Source of the DNA: Lachnospiraceae bacterium
GTDB taxonomy: Bacteria > Bacillota > Clostridia > Lachnospirales > Lachnospiraceae
Assembly: GCA_016291405.1 (NCBI GenBank)
Contig: JAEEXG010000002.1
Span: 59,492-123,491 of the forward strand
DNA: 64,000 bases
Direction of reading: 5' to 3'
In this document: positions 25,721 through 34,270 of the stretch, in pieces
Position numbering within the stretch: position 1 is the stretch's first letter
Layout of the letters: the number at the start of each line of letters is the position of its first letter
Program-made: the position numbers and the translations under genes
The notes under the pieces: model-generated
The model's input: the letters and a program-made list of their open reading frames with translations, nothing else
Database searches by the model: none
What the model was told of the DNA's origin: nothing

Positions 25721-25742
25721 CCGAGGTCCTTCTCTGCCTCGG
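25721..25742 (-). promoter_or_regulatory. Intercistronic hairpin between ptsH and the IIBC gene
   Basis: CCGAGG/CCTCGG arms (25721-25726, 25737-25742), loop of 10, just upstream of the IIBC ribosome site. Possible processing or translation-control element. Confidence 0.4.
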
Positions 25743-25750
25743 AAATTAAC

Positions 25751-26008
25751 TTATAAATTGCCTTTAAAGAAAGACTCTAAAGAAGAAATTGCGCTGTCTT
25801 CATCGCTTCCGTTTGCTTCGACTGTGACAGTATCTCCTTTTTTAACGTTTAATGTCATGATTCCCATAACACCTTTAGCGGAGACTCTTTTATCCCCCTT
25901 AACTAAAGTAATCTCACTTGCAAAGTTTTTAACTTCCTTTGCCAAAAGGCCTGCGGGGCGAGCATGAATTCCAAGTTCGTCGTTAATTACATAATTAAAG
26001 CTTTTCAT
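25751..26008 (-). CDS. ptsH: HPr-family phosphocarrier, Gly at the regulatory Ser46 position
   Basis: 85-residue phosphocarrier between EI and IIA. The active His is H15 in GIHARPAG, as in all HPr proteins. The region that normally carries the regulatory serine (KSIMGVMSL in B. subtilis, Ser46) reads AKGVMGIMTL here, putting Gly at residue 46. This protein therefore should transfer phosphate normally but cannot be phosphorylated at that position by HPr kinase. It lies within the PTS operon, 9 bases after the IIA gene. A second, canonical HPr may exist elsewhere. Confidence 0.93.
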   Translation of the reverse strand: MKSFNYVINDELGIHARPAGLLAKEVKNFASEITLVKGDKRVSAKGVMGIMTLNVKKGDTVTVEANGSDEDSAISSLESFFKGNL

Positions 26009-26017
26009 TGTTCTCTC

Positions 26018-26509
26018 CTACTTCTTTATTTTTGCCAGGATATCTGTGGATTTAACTCCGGATCCTGTAATAAATTCAATTGATTTAAATTCATCGGGAT
26101 TTGTGACAACAACAGGCACCACTGTATCAAAGCCTGCGGCTTTAATCTTTTCTAAATCAGCCTTCATAATCACATCACCCTTTTTAATCTTGTCTCCCAC
26201 TTTAACAAGCATTTCAAAAGGTTCACCGTTCATTTTTACAGTATCAAGTCCAAAGTGAATCATTAATTCGATTCCGTCATCACTTTTTAAAGCAACTGCA
26301 TGCTTTGTATCAAAAGCCACAAGAACTTCAGCATCAAAGGGAGCATACACTGTTCCCGATGAAGGCTTTATTCCCACCGTTTTACCTATCATTTCTTCAG
26401 AAAAGGTGGGGTCATTAATTTCGCTTGCCTTTATCACATCACCCTCAACGGGCACGAATACTTGAATGCCGTTATCTTTTCCTAAAAGTTTTTCAAAAAA
26501 TCCTGCCAC
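26018..26509 (-). CDS. PTS sugar transporter subunit IIA, glucose (Crr) family
   Basis: 163-residue soluble IIA protein of the glucose family. Active-site histidines are at about 70 (FDTKHAVAL) and 85 (IELMIHFGLDTV), matching the His pair of E. coli IIA-Glc; the second is the phosphorylated one. It receives phosphate from HPr and passes it to the IIB domain encoded downstream. It starts 4 bases after the antiterminator gene. In Firmicutes this protein is not expected to control adenylate cyclase. Confidence 0.94.
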   Translation of the reverse strand: MAGFFEKLLGKDNGIQVFVPVEGDVIKASEINDPTFSEEMIGKTVGIKPSSGTVYAPFDAEVLVAFDTKHAVALKSDDGIELMIHFGLDTVKMNGEPFEMLVKVGDKIKKGDVIMKADLEKIKAAGFDTVVPVVVTNPDEFKSIEFITGSGVKSTDILAKIKK

Positions 26510-26513
26510 TTAC

Positions 26514-27359
26514 TTAATCCTCCTTTTTGTCCGCATCAGGCTGAATACGTCTAATGTGAACAGTTAAATATACTTCTTCTTCTTTTGTGATAGTCTTTTT
26601 ATATTTATCGAAAATGAATTTCCCGATTTTTTCACTTATTTCAAATTCCTTCGGATATAAACCCGAAATCATTCTTATGAACTCTTCGTCCTGATTGTCC
26701 ATAAGCTGTCCCGTAAAGATTCTTTGGGATAAAAACTTAAGGTGAGTAATGAATCTTGCATAGTAAAGCCCCATGTCGTTTAGCTTTACGCCAAGTTCAT
26801 TTTCCACTAAATCTATAACCTCTTTTATAAGGCTTGTAACATGCATTGTGGTGCTCATATCGCCGGTATACTCGGCGTTCACAAGATGAAGGGCTATTGA
26901 TACCGCTTCATCTACAGGGAGGCGAACACCAAGTTCTCGCTCAATTAAAGCAATCCCGTATTCTCCTACGAGATATTCGCTAGGATAAAATCCTCTTACT
27001 TCTTCAATTAAGGGATTAGAAAAATTAATACCGTTTTTAGCTCTTTCCAAGGCAAAGTTAATATGGTCTGTTAAAGAAATATACACGCTTGGGCTAAGAC
27101 GTCTTGGCATAACAAGCTTTGCATATTCAATTATTTCCATTGAAACCTGAAGATGAAGGTCGGGAATACTTTTAATAAGCTCTCCAAACTTATCAACTTC
27201 TGCTTTATTGTCGGCAACAAACTTCTTTTCAACTGCCGATTCATCAAGTTTGTCTCCGGGCTTTTTCTTAAATCCGATGCCCTTTCCCATGACAACAACT
27301 TCTTTGTCGCCATCTAAAATGCTTATTACATTGTTGTTAATTATTCTGTCGATAACCAT
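26514..27359 (-). CDS. licT: BglG/LicT-family transcription antiterminator
   Basis: RNA-binding antiterminator, 281 residues. The N-terminal CAT domain (about 1-55) begins with VIDRIINNNVISI. Two PRD domains follow, each with conserved His in pairs (LTDHINFALE, ALHLVNAE, FITHLKFL, TVHIRRI), through which PTS proteins control activity by phosphorylation. It would bind the RAT in its own leader at 27415-27445 and prevent termination at 27383-27420. The ATG at 27359 is preferred over an in-frame TTG. Its family is certain; the name licT reflects the class of RNA target, and glcT or sacT type naming is possible. Confidence 0.9.
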   Translation of the reverse strand: MVIDRIINNNVISILDGDKEVVVMGKGIGFKKKPGDKLDESAVEKKFVADNKAEVDKFGELIKSIPDLHLQVSMEIIEYAKLVMPRRLSPSVYISLTDHINFALERAKNGINFSNPLIEEVRGFYPSEYLVGEYGIALIERELGVRLPVDEAVSIALHLVNAEYTGDMSTTMHVTSLIKEVIDLVENELGVKLNDMGLYYARFITHLKFLSQRIFTGQLMDNQDEEFIRMISGLYPKEFEISEKIGKFIFDKYKKTITKEEEVYLTVHIRRIQPDADKKED

Positions 27360-27382
27360 GGCCAATACCTTTTCGATAAAAA

Positions 27383-27420
27383 AAGACCAAACGACAAGCT
27401 CCTGCTTGTCATTTGGTCTT
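27383..27420 (-). terminator. Leader terminator of the PTS operon
   Basis: 17-pair stem (arms 27383-27399 and 27404-27420, one G-U pair), loop of four, followed on the minus strand by seven T. Its 5' arm overlaps the end of the RAT by 6 bases, the classic BglG-type mutually exclusive arrangement. Confidence 0.92.
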
Positions 27421-27445
27421 GCCTACTCTTGGGTAGTAACAATCC
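27415..27445 (-). promoter_or_regulatory. Ribonucleic antiterminator (RAT) for the LicT-type protein
   Basis: The 31-base minus-strand element begins GGATTGTTACTACC and ends GTAGGCAAGACC, matching the known RAT pattern (GGnTTGTTACTG at the 5' side and AGGCAAnACC at the 3' side). Binding of the antiterminator here would stop the adjacent terminator from folding. Confidence 0.9.
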
Positions 27446-27463
27446 GTCGCTATTTACATTTTC

Positions 27464-27492
27464 ATGTTAATAAACATAAAACAATTTGTCAA
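27464..27492 (-). promoter_or_regulatory. PTS operon promoter
   Basis: Minus strand TTGACA (27487-27492), 17 bases, TAACAT (27464-27469). The -35 lies within the AATTTGTC-AAC-GACAAATT inverted repeat at 27484-27502. Confidence 0.65.
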
Positions 27493-27502
27493 CGACAAAT
27501 TA
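27484..27502 (-). repeat. 8-3-8 inverted repeat between alaS and the PTS promoter
   Basis: Perfect arms AATTTGTC and GACAAATT separated by AAC. It ends 3 bases before the alaS stop codon and overlaps the PTS -35, so it could be a weak alaS terminator, an operator, or both. Confidence 0.6.
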
Positions 27503-27505
27503 GGA

Positions 27506-30157
27506 TTATTTTAACATGCCTTCCAATGCGTTCTTAGCTTCCTTGATTGCATCGGGAATACCTGCAGGGTTCTTGCCTCCTGCCTGAGCCATGTTGGGAC
27601 GTCCACCGCCGCCACCGCCAACAATTGCTGCGATAGCTTTAATAAGATTTCCTGCGTGAGCTCCCTTAGCCTGTGCTCCGTCAGTAGCTTTTGATACAAG
27701 GTTAACCTTGCCATCAGCTTCCGATGCAAGGACAATTACGCCTTCTCCTAACTTATCAGCAAGCTGGTCTGCTAAGTCTCTTAATCCGTTCATATCAACG
27801 CCGGGAACCGATGTAGCAAGAAGCTTAACGCCCTTAACTTCACAAACCGCATCCATGGGATCTCCGAGAGCATCCTTTGCAGCCTTAGCCTTTAAGGATT
27901 CAACTTCAGAATTAAGAGCCTTTACTTCAGCCATTAATGATGAAAGTCTGTCAAGTAAGTTTGAAGGCTGAGTCTTAACTGTCGCACATGCTTTATTAAG
28001 CTCTTCTTCAACATTTTTATAATATGCAATGACATTTGCACCTGTGATTGCTTCAATACGTCTTACACCTGCAGCAACACCTGATTCTGATAAAATCTTA
28101 AAGTTTGCAATGTCAGAAGTATTCTTTACATGAGTACCACCGCAAAGTTCTTTAGAAAAGTCTCCCATAGAAACCACGCGAACAGATTCGCCGTACTTTT
28201 CTCCGAATAATGCCATAGCACCTGTCTTCTTTGCTTCTTCTATAGACATAACTTCTGTGGTTACATCAAGTGCTTCATTAATCTTTTCATTTACGATAGC
28301 TTCAACCTTCTCGATTTCTTCTTTAGTCATAGCCTGTGAATGACTAAAGTCAAAACGAGTTCTCTGGCTATCCTGGTATGAACCCTGCTGTTCTACATGA
28401 TCACCCAAAACTTCCTGCAAAGCAGCCTGTAAAAGGTGAGTTGCGGAGTGGTTCTTACATGTAGCGTTACGTGTAGACTTGTTAACTTCTAACTTAGCCT
28501 TATCGCCTGTCTTAACGGTTCCTGATAACACTTTACCAATGTGGCCGATACGATTTCCGGGAAGCTTAACTGTTTCTTCTACTTCGAATACGCCTGTAGA
28601 AGTGGTAATCTTACCGATATCGCCCTTCTGACCACCCATAGTTGCATAGAAAGGAGTCTTAGCAAATACCAAAGTTCCTTCTTCGCCACCGTTAAGTGTA
28701 TCTACGATTTCTTCGTTATCTGACATAGCCTTAATTGTTTCTTCAAGCTCTGTCTTATCATATCCTACAAATTCGCTGACAATTGAAGCATCAAGCTTTT
28801 CAAATGCATCGTTATCAAGAGCCTTCTGAGCAAAGTTAGAGTTTTCTCTGGCCTTTTGCTTCTGTTCTTCCATAGAAGCCTTGAACTCTTCTTCTGATAC
28901 GGTTAAGCCTTCTTCCGAAGCCATTTCAACTGTAAGTTCAAGAGGGAATCCGAAGGTATCGTATAAGTAGAAAGCTTCGGCACCGCTAATCTTCTTTGAA
29001 CCCTTTGATTTATTGGTATCAAGGATCTTTTTATATTCCTTCATACCGTTTTCGATTGTGCTTTCAAAACGTTCGATTTCCTTCTTAAGCTCGGTCATAA
29101 TGAATTCTCTTTGCTTTGTAAGAAGGGGATAGCTGTCTGTATAAACCTTATCAATATATACAGCTGCAATATTTAAGTAATCTTCTGTCTTAAGTCCAAG
29201 TGTACGTCCATGGCGAACCGCACGACGGATAAGTCTTCTTAATACATATCCTGCACCTGCATTTGAAGGGCGAAGCTTTGCTGCATCACCGATAAGCATT
29301 ACTGCTGTACGTGTATGGTCAGCGATAATACGCATAGACTTTGTAGACTTTTCGTCTGCTTCGTATTTAACGCCTGATTTTTCTTCAATATATTTAATTA
29401 CGGGAGCAAATACGTCAATCTTAAATACGTCATCCGTTCCGTTTAAGAAAGCTACGTTTCTCTCTAAGCCCCAACCTGTATCTACGTTTTTCTTTGCAAG
29501 AGGGGTTAAAGAACCATCCTGATGTCTTTCATACTGCATAAATACGTCGTTACCGATTTCAGTGTATTTACCGCAGTGACAACCGGGCTTACAATCAGGA
29601 CCGCAGGGAGGAACGTCCAAAACATAGAACATTTCTGAGTCAGGTCCGCAAGGTCCGAATTCAAGGCCCCACCAGTTATCTTCTTTAGGAAGATAGAAAA
29701 CGTTTTCAGGCTTAAATCCTGACTGGATTCTAAACTTAGCGCCTTCTTCATCTCTGGGAGCATCTTCATCACCTGCAAAAACAGTTGCTGCAAGGTGATC
29801 TCTGTCAAATCCGAAAACTTGAGTTAAAAGTTCATAACTCCATTTACAACGTTCTTCTTTAAAGTAATCTCCCAGTGACCAGCTACCCATCATTTCAAAG
29901 AATGTACAATGGTTCTTATCACCTACGGAATCAATATCGATTGTACGAATACATCCCTGAACATTACAAAGTCTTGTTCCCAAAGGATGCTTCTTACCTA
30001 AAAGGTAAGGCATTAAAGGCTGCATGCCGGCAACGTTAAACATAACGCCTGTAGAACCGTCTGAAACTAAAGATACGGCACCTACATCCACATGACCTCT
30101 TTCTTTATAAAAATCAAGCCAAGCTTTTCTTAATTCGCTTGTAGTCATTGCCTTCAT
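27506..30157 (-). CDS. alaS: Alanine-tRNA ligase, divergent form
   Basis: Charges tRNA-Ala. About 883 residues in the full bacterial layout: class II catalytic core (about 1-240), tRNA-recognition region, editing domain with HSATH (about 565) and CGGTH (about 672) zinc/editing motifs, and a C-Ala domain with a glycine-rich loop near 848. Differences from common AlaRS: motif 2 region reads CIRTIDIDSVGDKNHCTFFEM, and there is an extra Cys-rich segment CGPDCKPGCHCG at about 185-197 before GNDVFMQYE. The ATG at 30157 is chosen; GGAG lies 11 bases upstream, and a TTG and a later ATG are alternatives. It follows glyS by 21 bases. Confidence 0.93.
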   Translation of the reverse strand: MKAMTTSELRKAWLDFYKERGHVDVGAVSLVSDGSTGVMFNVAGMQPLMPYLLGKKHPLGTRLCNVQGCIRTIDIDSVGDKNHCTFFEMMGSWSLGDYFKEERCKWSYELLTQVFGFDRDHLAATVFAGDEDAPRDEEGAKFRIQSGFKPENVFYLPKEDNWWGLEFGPCGPDSEMFYVLDVPPCGPDCKPGCHCGKYTEIGNDVFMQYERHQDGSLTPLAKKNVDTGWGLERNVAFLNGTDDVFKIDVFAPVIKYIEEKSGVKYEADEKSTKSMRIIADHTRTAVMLIGDAAKLRPSNAGAGYVLRRLIRRAVRHGRTLGLKTEDYLNIAAVYIDKVYTDSYPLLTKQREFIMTELKKEIERFESTIENGMKEYKKILDTNKSKGSKKISGAEAFYLYDTFGFPLELTVEMASEEGLTVSEEEFKASMEEQKQKARENSNFAQKALDNDAFEKLDASIVSEFVGYDKTELEETIKAMSDNEEIVDTLNGGEEGTLVFAKTPFYATMGGQKGDIGKITTSTGVFEVEETVKLPGNRIGHIGKVLSGTVKTGDKAKLEVNKSTRNATCKNHSATHLLQAALQEVLGDHVEQQGSYQDSQRTRFDFSHSQAMTKEEIEKVEAIVNEKINEALDVTTEVMSIEEAKKTGAMALFGEKYGESVRVVSMGDFSKELCGGTHVKNTSDIANFKILSESGVAAGVRRIEAITGANVIAYYKNVEEELNKACATVKTQPSNLLDRLSSLMAEVKALNSEVESLKAKAAKDALGDPMDAVCEVKGVKLLATSVPGVDMNGLRDLADQLADKLGEGVIVLASEADGKVNLVSKATDGAQAKGAHAGNLIKAIAAIVGGGGGGRPNMAQAGGKNPAGIPDAIKEAKNALEGMLK

Positions 30158-30178
30158 ATCCAAAAATTCTCCTATAAT

Positions 30179-31576
30179 TTAAAAAGTAAATTTATCTTCG
30201 AAGTACTTATTTAAATCAGCAATCGCAATTCTTTCCTGTTCCATGGAATCACGGAAACGAACTGTTACGCAGTTATCGTTTTCTGATTCAAAATCATATG
30301 TAACGCAGAAAGGTGTACCGATTTCATCCTGACGGCGATATCTCTTACCGATATTTCCTCTGTCATCAAATTCGCAGTTATACTTCTTTGAAAGCTCTGC
30401 GTAAATCTTTTCAGCGCCTTCATTTAACTTCTTTGATAAAGGAAGAACACCGATCTTAACGGGAGCAAGCGCGGGATGGAATCTAAGCACTGTTCTGATA
30501 TCGGGAGCGTCCTCTGTTCCAAGATTTTCTTCATCATAAGCTGCGCAAAGGAATGCAAGCACTACTCTGTCTGCACCAAGTGAAGGTTCAACAACGTAAG
30601 GAACGTATTTTTCATTTGTTTCATCATCAAAATAAAGCATATCCTGACCGGATGTATTCTGATGCTGAGTTAAGTCATAATCTGTTCTGTCAGCGATACC
30701 CCAAAGTTCGCCCCAACCGAAGGGGAACTTAAACTCGATATCGGTTGTACCCTTTGAGTAGAAGCAAAGTTCTTCGGGATCGTGGTCACGAAGTCTCATT
30801 TCATCTTCTTTAATACCTAAAGAAAGAAGCCAGTCACGGCAGAATGCTCTCCAGTACTGGAACCATTCAAGGTCTGTTCCGGGCTTACAGAAGAATTCAA
30901 GTTCCATCTGTTCGAATTCTCTTGTACGGAATGTGAAGTTACCGGGAGTAATTTCGTTTCTGAAAGACTTACCGATCTGACCGATACCGAAAGGTACTTT
31001 CTTTCTTGATGTACGCTGTACGTTTTTAAAGTTAACAAAAATACCCTGAGCTGTTTCGGGTCTTAAGTATACTGTGTTCTTTGCATCTTCAGTTACACCC
31101 TGGAATGTCTTAAACATAAGGTTAAACTGTCTAATATCTGTAAAGTTGTGCTTTCCGCATGAAGGACAAGGAATGTTGTTGTCTTCAATGAAGTTCTTCA
31201 TTTCTTCCTGAGAGAAAGCATCGATGGGCTTAGGAAGTGTGATGCCCTTTTCTTCACAGAAATCTTCAATCAATTTATCTGCACGGAAACGTTCATGGCA
31301 CTCCTTACAGTCCATCAAAGGATCCGAGAAGCCGCCCAAGTGACCGGATGCAACCCAAGTCTGGGGATTCATTAAGATTGCGCAGTCAACACCTACGTTG
31401 TAAGGGTTTTCCTGAACAAACTTCTGCCACCAGGCTCGCTTTACGTTATTCTTAAGTTCAACACCAAGGTTACCGTAGTCCCAAGTGTTCGCCAAGCCTC
31501 CGTAAATTTCCGATCCGGGATATACAAAACCTCTTGCTTTTGCAAGGGCGACAATTTTATCCATTGATTTTTCCAT
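30179..31576 (-). CDS. glyS: Glycine-tRNA ligase (single-chain, dimeric type)
   Basis: Class II synthetase that charges tRNA-Gly, of the eukaryote-like alpha2 form rather than the bacterial two-subunit GlyQ/GlyS form. 465 residues. The N-terminal block is [20 protein letters not shown], motif 2 is FRNEITPG with [10 protein letters not shown], and motif 3 is near [14 protein letters not shown]. The anticodon-binding domain follows after about 365. A CxxC pair near CPSCGKHNF may bind zinc. The start at 31576 follows GAGGAGA; an ATG at 31591 is part of that site. Leads a two-gene glyS-alaS unit with its own promoter and no T-box. Confidence 0.95.
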   Translation of the reverse strand: MEKSMDKIVALAKARGFVYPGSEIYGGLANTWDYGNLGVELKNNVKRAWWQKFVQENPYNVGVDCAILMNPQTWVASGHLGGFSDPLMDCKECHERFRADKLIEDFCEEKGITLPKPIDAFSQEEMKNFIEDNNIPCPSCGKHNFTDIRQFNLMFKTFQGVTEDAKNTVYLRPETAQGIFVNFKNVQRTSRKKVPFGIGQIGKSFRNEITPGNFTFRTREFEQMELEFFCKPGTDLEWFQYWRAFCRDWLLSLGIKEDEMRLRDHDPEELCFYSKGTTDIEFKFPFGWGELWGIADRTDYDLTQHQNTSGQDMLYFDDETNEKYVPYVVEPSLGADRVVLAFLCAAYDEENLGTEDAPDIRTVLRFHPALAPVKIGVLPLSKKLNEGAEKIYAELSKKYNCEFDDRGNIGKRYRRQDEIGTPFCVTYDFESENDNCVTVRFRDSMEQERIAIADLNKYFEDKFTF

Positions 31577-31613
31577 AGAATGTCTCCTCATTTTCTAAAA
31601 TATTATCCGATTA

Positions 31614-31642
31614 ATTATAGACATTATTTTGCTTATTTTCAA
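31614..31642 (-). promoter_or_regulatory. glyS-alaS promoter
   Basis: Minus strand TTGAAA (31637-31642), 17 bases, TATAAT (31614-31619). Only about 30 bases separate the start point from glyS, too short for a T-box leader. Confidence 0.78.
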
Positions 31643-31654
31643 CACAAAAAACAA

Positions 31655-31679
31655 AAAAGCTTGCAAAAGCAAGCCTTTT
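31655..31679 (-). terminator. Terminator after recO
   Basis: Stem built on GCTTGC/GCAAGC (31659-31664, 31669-31674) extended by A/T pairs, loop AAAA, followed on the minus strand by a T-rich run. Confidence 0.8.
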
Positions 31680-31685
31680 GTATTC

Positions 31686-32336
31686 TTAAATCATGGTTTT
31701 TAAAATTTCAAGACCCGGAAGTTTCTTATCAACCAATCTTTTTCTTTCATAATCTGCTATTTCTGTTAATTTCTCTAAAGTCTCATCATCAACTCTGAAC
31801 CTGTACAAATCTTCAATCTTTACGCTTTGAATATGGTCTGTGGCGCTATAGACTTTTGCGTCAAAGGAACCAATCTTTTCAAGAGGAATAAACTCTCCTT
31901 CAAGCATAAAAAGCTTTAATTCAAACACGGTTCTAACAAAGGGATTTGATAAAACTTCACTCTTTAAGCCTTGAAGTGCCCTATACAAAAGTAAAATCAA
32001 AGTAGATTCATCGTTATTTTCAAGGGCGTAATAATCTGAAAGCTCCAAAAAGTACATGCCATAATATGCAGCTTCCAAATCAGTCCTTAAAAACTCAAAA
32101 TAGTTTGTAATCTCTGCATTTTGGACGTTATAAGAATTCTTTCCCACATACAGTTCAAAGGTCCCGAAGCAAAAAAGGTCGGTTATACCAAGAAACCTGC
32201 TTCCCTGCCTTCTGGCTCCCTTAACAAATGCAGTAATCTTACCGCATTCTCTTGTAAGAAGGGTTATACGCCTGTCATATTCACCTTGAGGGAACACTCC
32301 GATTACAATCCCTGTAACCTTTAAAAATTCCTGCAT
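31686..32336 (-). CDS. recO: DNA repair protein RecO
   Basis: Recombination mediator that with RecR loads RecA on gaps. 216 residues, a little shorter than the usual 240-250. The N-terminal OB-fold is in VTGIVIGVFPQGEYDRRITL with KGARRQGSR (about 39-47), then a helical domain. I do not see the four-cysteine zinc finger of many RecO proteins; its absence and the short C-terminus fit the simpler clostridial type. It starts 2 bases after era. Confidence 0.92.
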   Translation of the reverse strand: MQEFLKVTGIVIGVFPQGEYDRRITLLTRECGKITAFVKGARRQGSRFLGITDLFCFGTFELYVGKNSYNVQNAEITNYFEFLRTDLEAAYYGMYFLELSDYYALENNDESTLILLLYRALQGLKSEVLSNPFVRTVFELKLFMLEGEFIPLEKIGSFDAKVYSATDHIQSVKIEDLYRFRVDDETLEKLTEIADYERKRLVDKKLPGLEILKTMI

Positions 32337-32338
32337 GA

Positions 32339-33250
32339 TTATTTACCAAGTTTAAAATCTTTATCGTTGTATCCAAAGTTTTTAAGCAAGAACTCTGAGT
32401 CTCTCCACTCCTTTTTAACCTTAACAAAAAGTTTTAAATTAACCTGCTGTTCAAGCATTTTTTCTATTTCATAGCGGGCATTTGTGCCTATCTTTTTAAG
32501 CATTGCACCGCCTTTTCCTATGATGATACCCTTATGGGATTCCTTTTCACAAACAATAGTCGCTTCGATTTGAACGACCTTTTTAGAAAAGTCCATGGTT
32601 TCAATCATTACGGCTATACCGTGAGGAATCTCTTCATTTAAAGCATGAAGAGCCTTTTCTCTTATCATTTCTGCCGCAATCTGGCGAACGGGCTGATCCG
32701 TAATTGTGTCTTCATCGTAGAAAGGCTCGCCAAAAGGCAAATACTTCATGATTGTCTTTACAAGTTCATCACAGTTTGTGCCTTCTGTTGCGCTAACAGG
32801 CACGATTTCATCAAACTTATCAAGCTTTGATGCTTCTTCTATCACACCGATAAGTGCTTCTTTTTTAATGGCATCAACTTTGTTTATAACCAAAATCTTA
32901 GGCTGAGAAACCTTCTTTAAATCTTCGATTATATCTTTTTCGGCATTTCCGATTGGCTTATTTGCTTCAATCATAAAGAGCACAACATCCGCGTCCTTTA
33001 TAGATGAGTTTGCTGCATTCATCATATAATTACCAAGCTTGTTCTTTGCTTTATGAAGACCGGGGGTGTCTAAAAACACAATCTGGCCCTCATCATTTGT
33101 ATAAACCGTCATAATACGATTTCTTGTAGTCTGTGGCTTATTTGAAGTTATGGCAATCTTTTGACCGATTATTTTATTCATTAGTGTGGACTTTCCTACG
33201 TTGGGACGTCCCACTATTGTCACAAACCCTGATTTAAAGTTTTGTTGCAT
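32339..33250 (-). CDS. era: GTPase Era
   Basis: Ras-like GTPase for 16S rRNA maturation and 30S assembly. 303 residues: G1 GRPNVGKS (14-21), G2 around TTRNR, G3 DTPGLHKAKN, G4 NKVD, and a C-terminal KH RNA-binding domain with IIIGKGGAMLKKIG. The start at 33250, with GGAG upstream, overlaps the end of the DUF4349 gene by 17 bases. The era-recO pair is standard in Firmicutes. Confidence 0.97.
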   Translation of the reverse strand: MQQNFKSGFVTIVGRPNVGKSTLMNKIIGQKIAITSNKPQTTRNRIMTVYTNDEGQIVFLDTPGLHKAKNKLGNYMMNAANSSIKDADVVLFMIEANKPIGNAEKDIIEDLKKVSQPKILVINKVDAIKKEALIGVIEEASKLDKFDEIVPVSATEGTNCDELVKTIMKYLPFGEPFYDEDTITDQPVRQIAAEMIREKALHALNEEIPHGIAVMIETMDFSKKVVQIEATIVCEKESHKGIIIGKGGAMLKKIGTNARYEIEKMLEQQVNLKLFVKVKKEWRDSEFLLKNFGYNDKDFKLGK

Positions 33251-34247
33251 TTTCTCCTGCCTTTTCTCTGGCTGTTTCTTTTGCCTGATTCATTTTTTGC
33301 TCTGCATACTGAGCGTTTTTCTTAGCATTCTTCTTGTTTGAAGCTTTAATTATACCTCTAATAATAAAGAATAAAATTAAGCAAATAACAATAAATACAA
33401 AGAGACCAGGTAAAGCATTCACAAAGCCTACAAGGAAATCCTTTAATCCTTCTACTGTTCTTTCAAGACCGCCGCTAAAAGCTCTTGCAAGTCTTTGTCC
33501 ATAGGATTCGGGCTCCGGCTCAGTGTATTTAGTTACTTCTTCGATATTAATGTTTACGGTAGCATAGTCAACAAGATTATCATAGGTTCTTAAAGTTGAT
33601 TCCTGAGCTTCAAGCTTGTAGCGAACTTCAGAAAGCCTTGATTCAATGGCAATCATGTCTTCAACGTTATCGCACTTTTCCAAAAGAGCAAGCAAACGTT
33701 CCTGCTCGATTTCGTATGTCTTTTTCTTAGACTCTGTATCAACGTAGTTTAAAGTAACGTCTTCAACGTTTACATACTTATTTACAACATTTGAATTGGC
33801 ACCTACAAAATCCACGAAAGCATCAAGATTGGCTGTAGGAATTCTAACTGTCATATCGCAGCTTCTTGAAGATGAATATGTGTTTCTTAAAGAGTTATTG
33901 TATGTGTTTTGAGACTGAATGTAGCCATGGAGTGCTTTAATTCTTTCTTCCACAGCAGTTACTAAGCCATCAAAATCTTCGGTTTCAACAGAAAGATTTT
34001 CTGTTTTAATTAGTTTTCTTGCGGAATCGTTAAACAATGAATCATCTTTTTTAAAGTCAGATGTTGATTCTTCTGTTGCCATCTCCTCGTCATAGAATCC
34101 TGAATCCATTGCGGATTCAGCTTCCATAGGTGCCATTTTTGAATTTACAGAAAAGCTTGTTGTGGCAGATGATGCACTATTTCCGCATGCAGTAAGCGAT
34201 AAAGCAAGAAGCATCACGCTTACTATAATCCCTGTTTTCTTTTTCAT
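33234..34247 (-). CDS. DUF4349 membrane lipoprotein
   Basis: 337-residue envelope protein of unknown function (DUF4349 family). Lipoprotein signal with LTAC lipobox (C21), a Ser/Met/Glu-rich spacer (about 22-75), a globular domain with long coiled-coil-forming helices (about 90-255; IESRLSEVRYKLEAQESTL is typical), a C-terminal helix at 281-300 and a basic cytoplasmic tail with KKNAKKNAQYAEQKM. The two membrane attachments would hold the domain as a loop outside the cell. It lies between the M16C peptidase gene and era in one transcript. Confidence 0.88.
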   Translation of the reverse strand: MKKKTGIIVSVMLLALSLTACGNSASSATTSFSVNSKMAPMEAESAMDSGFYDEEMATEESTSDFKKDDSLFNDSARKLIKTENLSVETEDFDGLVTAVEERIKALHGYIQSQNTYNNSLRNTYSSSRSCDMTVRIPTANLDAFVDFVGANSNVVNKYVNVEDVTLNYVDTESKKKTYEIEQERLLALLEKCDNVEDMIAIESRLSEVRYKLEAQESTLRTYDNLVDYATVNINIEEVTKYTEPEPESYGQRLARAFSGGLERTVEGLKDFLVGFVNALPGLFVFIVICLILFFIIRGIIKASNKKNAKKNAQYAEQKMNQAKETAREKAGENATKL

Positions 34248-34270
34248 ATTATCCTCCCCTAAAGAAATAA

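Noticed and set aside
31577..31655. Possible T-box riboswitch before glyS-alaS
   Set aside because: Only about 80 bases lie between the recO terminator and glyS, the promoter uses half of it, and no T-box sequence or specifier stem is present.
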